64,000 nucleotides of DNA from Janthinobacterium agaricidamnosum (lineage in GTDB: Bacteria > Pseudomonadota > Gammaproteobacteria > Burkholderiales > Burkholderiaceae_D). The position numbers were made by a program, and so were the translations under genes. Below are positions 63,809-64,000 of the stretch, piece after piece. Every line of letters begins with the position of its first letter. Position 1 is the first letter of the stretch. The notes beneath the pieces were generated by a model. It searched no databases and was not told the origin of the DNA. It saw nothing but the letters and a program-made list of their open reading frames with translations. The stretch is from NCBI RefSeq assembly GCF_003667705.1, contig NZ_CP033019.1:2976001-3040000 (forward strand). The letters are read 5' to 3'.

Positions 63809-64000
63809 TCAGGTAGCCGGATTGGCCAGCTTGCGCGCTTCCGCCTGCGAACGGCGGCGCTCGGCAAAGAAACGCTTGAGGAAGGCGCCGCACTCGTCGG
63901 CCAGCACCCCGCCTGCGATGGCCGTCTGGTGGTTCAGCGCGGGCTGCTCGAACAGGTTCAGCACGGAGCCGCAGGCGCCCGTCTTCGGGTCGCCCGCACC
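63809..64000 (-). CDS. tadA: tRNA adenosine(34) deaminase TadA (C-terminal part)
   Basis: The last 63 codons of TadA, which deaminates adenosine 34 in tRNA-Arg to inosine. Seen, reading in the gene direction: DPKTGACGSVLNLFEQPALN, then HQTAIAGGVLADECGAFLKR and FFAERRRSQAEARKLANPAT, the stop being at 63809. The DPKTGA block and GGVLADECGALL-like stretch are family signatures. The zinc-binding HAE and PCxxC motifs lie outside the window. It has no start codon inside the window, so it is partial. Confidence 0.92.
   Translation of the reverse strand, partial: GAGDPKTGACGSVLNLFEQPALNHQTAIAGGVLADECGAFLKRFFAERRRSQAEARKLANPAT

Overview
The window is 64 kb of a GC-rich chromosome whose gene families and codon use fit a betaproteobacterium of the Oxalobacteraceae (Janthinobacterium/Duganella/Massilia-like). 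That placement is inferred from gene content only. The content is mostly core and niche metabolism. I saw no phage, plasmid, CRISPR array, rRNA or tRNA gene. The one clear mobile element is an IS110-type insertion sequence.

Layout. 1-2.9 kb: the start of mltG, divergent from a ygfZ-DUF4936-NRDE operon. 2.9-3.4 kb: palindromic REP repeats in a 173-bp tandem duplication, then a perfect 32-bp palindrome. 3.4-10.5 kb: a carbohydrate operon (LacI regulator, xylulokinase-like kinase, transaldolase, ribose-type ABC importer). 10.6-18.9 kb: assorted enzymes (GNAT, quinone-reductase-like oxidoreductase, Dabb protein, thiolase), an MHS transporter, a LysR regulator, and a lipoprotein with an alpha/beta-hydrolase fold that has lost its catalytic residues. 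18.9-20.2 kb: the IS110 element, lying between two REP palindromes. 20.2-22.3 kb: a FadB-like beta-oxidation protein.

22.3-27.8 kb is a chemosensory block. An AT-rich leader with a perfect FNR/ANR box precedes a soluble chemoreceptor with three near-identical PAS repeats, then CheR, CheD and a protein made of three fused CheW domains. 27.8-29.5 kb: acyl-CoA synthetase. 29.6-35.1 kb: selO, msrB, yciB, bolA, two tandem parvulin isomerases and an AlkD-like repair protein. 35.1-38.5 kb: a TetR regulator divergent from a PhlG-like C-C hydrolase, an NTF2-GNAT fusion and a YpfJ-type metallopeptidase. 38.6-44.3 kb: a TIGR03118 lipoprotein, a translationally coupled nadA-nadC-periplasmic binding protein operon, another REP pair and the ABC-F protein YbiT.

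44.5-56.7 kb holds many small, poorly characterised secreted or cytosolic proteins, together with uppP, mntP, yedK, a CheC-like DUF3334 protein and a 120-bp terminal-inverted-repeat element. 56.7-64 kb: a DUF418 membrane protein, LD-carboxypeptidase, alpha/beta hydrolase, a haem-uptake pair (TonB receptor plus an HmuS-like protein with a signal peptide) behind a Fur-box-like palindrome, and the end of tadA.

The most interesting points are the structured, bridge-RNA-like leader of the IS110 element sitting inside a REP pair, the triple-PAS/triple-CheW chemosensory module behind an anaerobic-regulator box, the exported HmuS homologue, and the alpha/beta-hydrolase pseudoenzyme lipoprotein.
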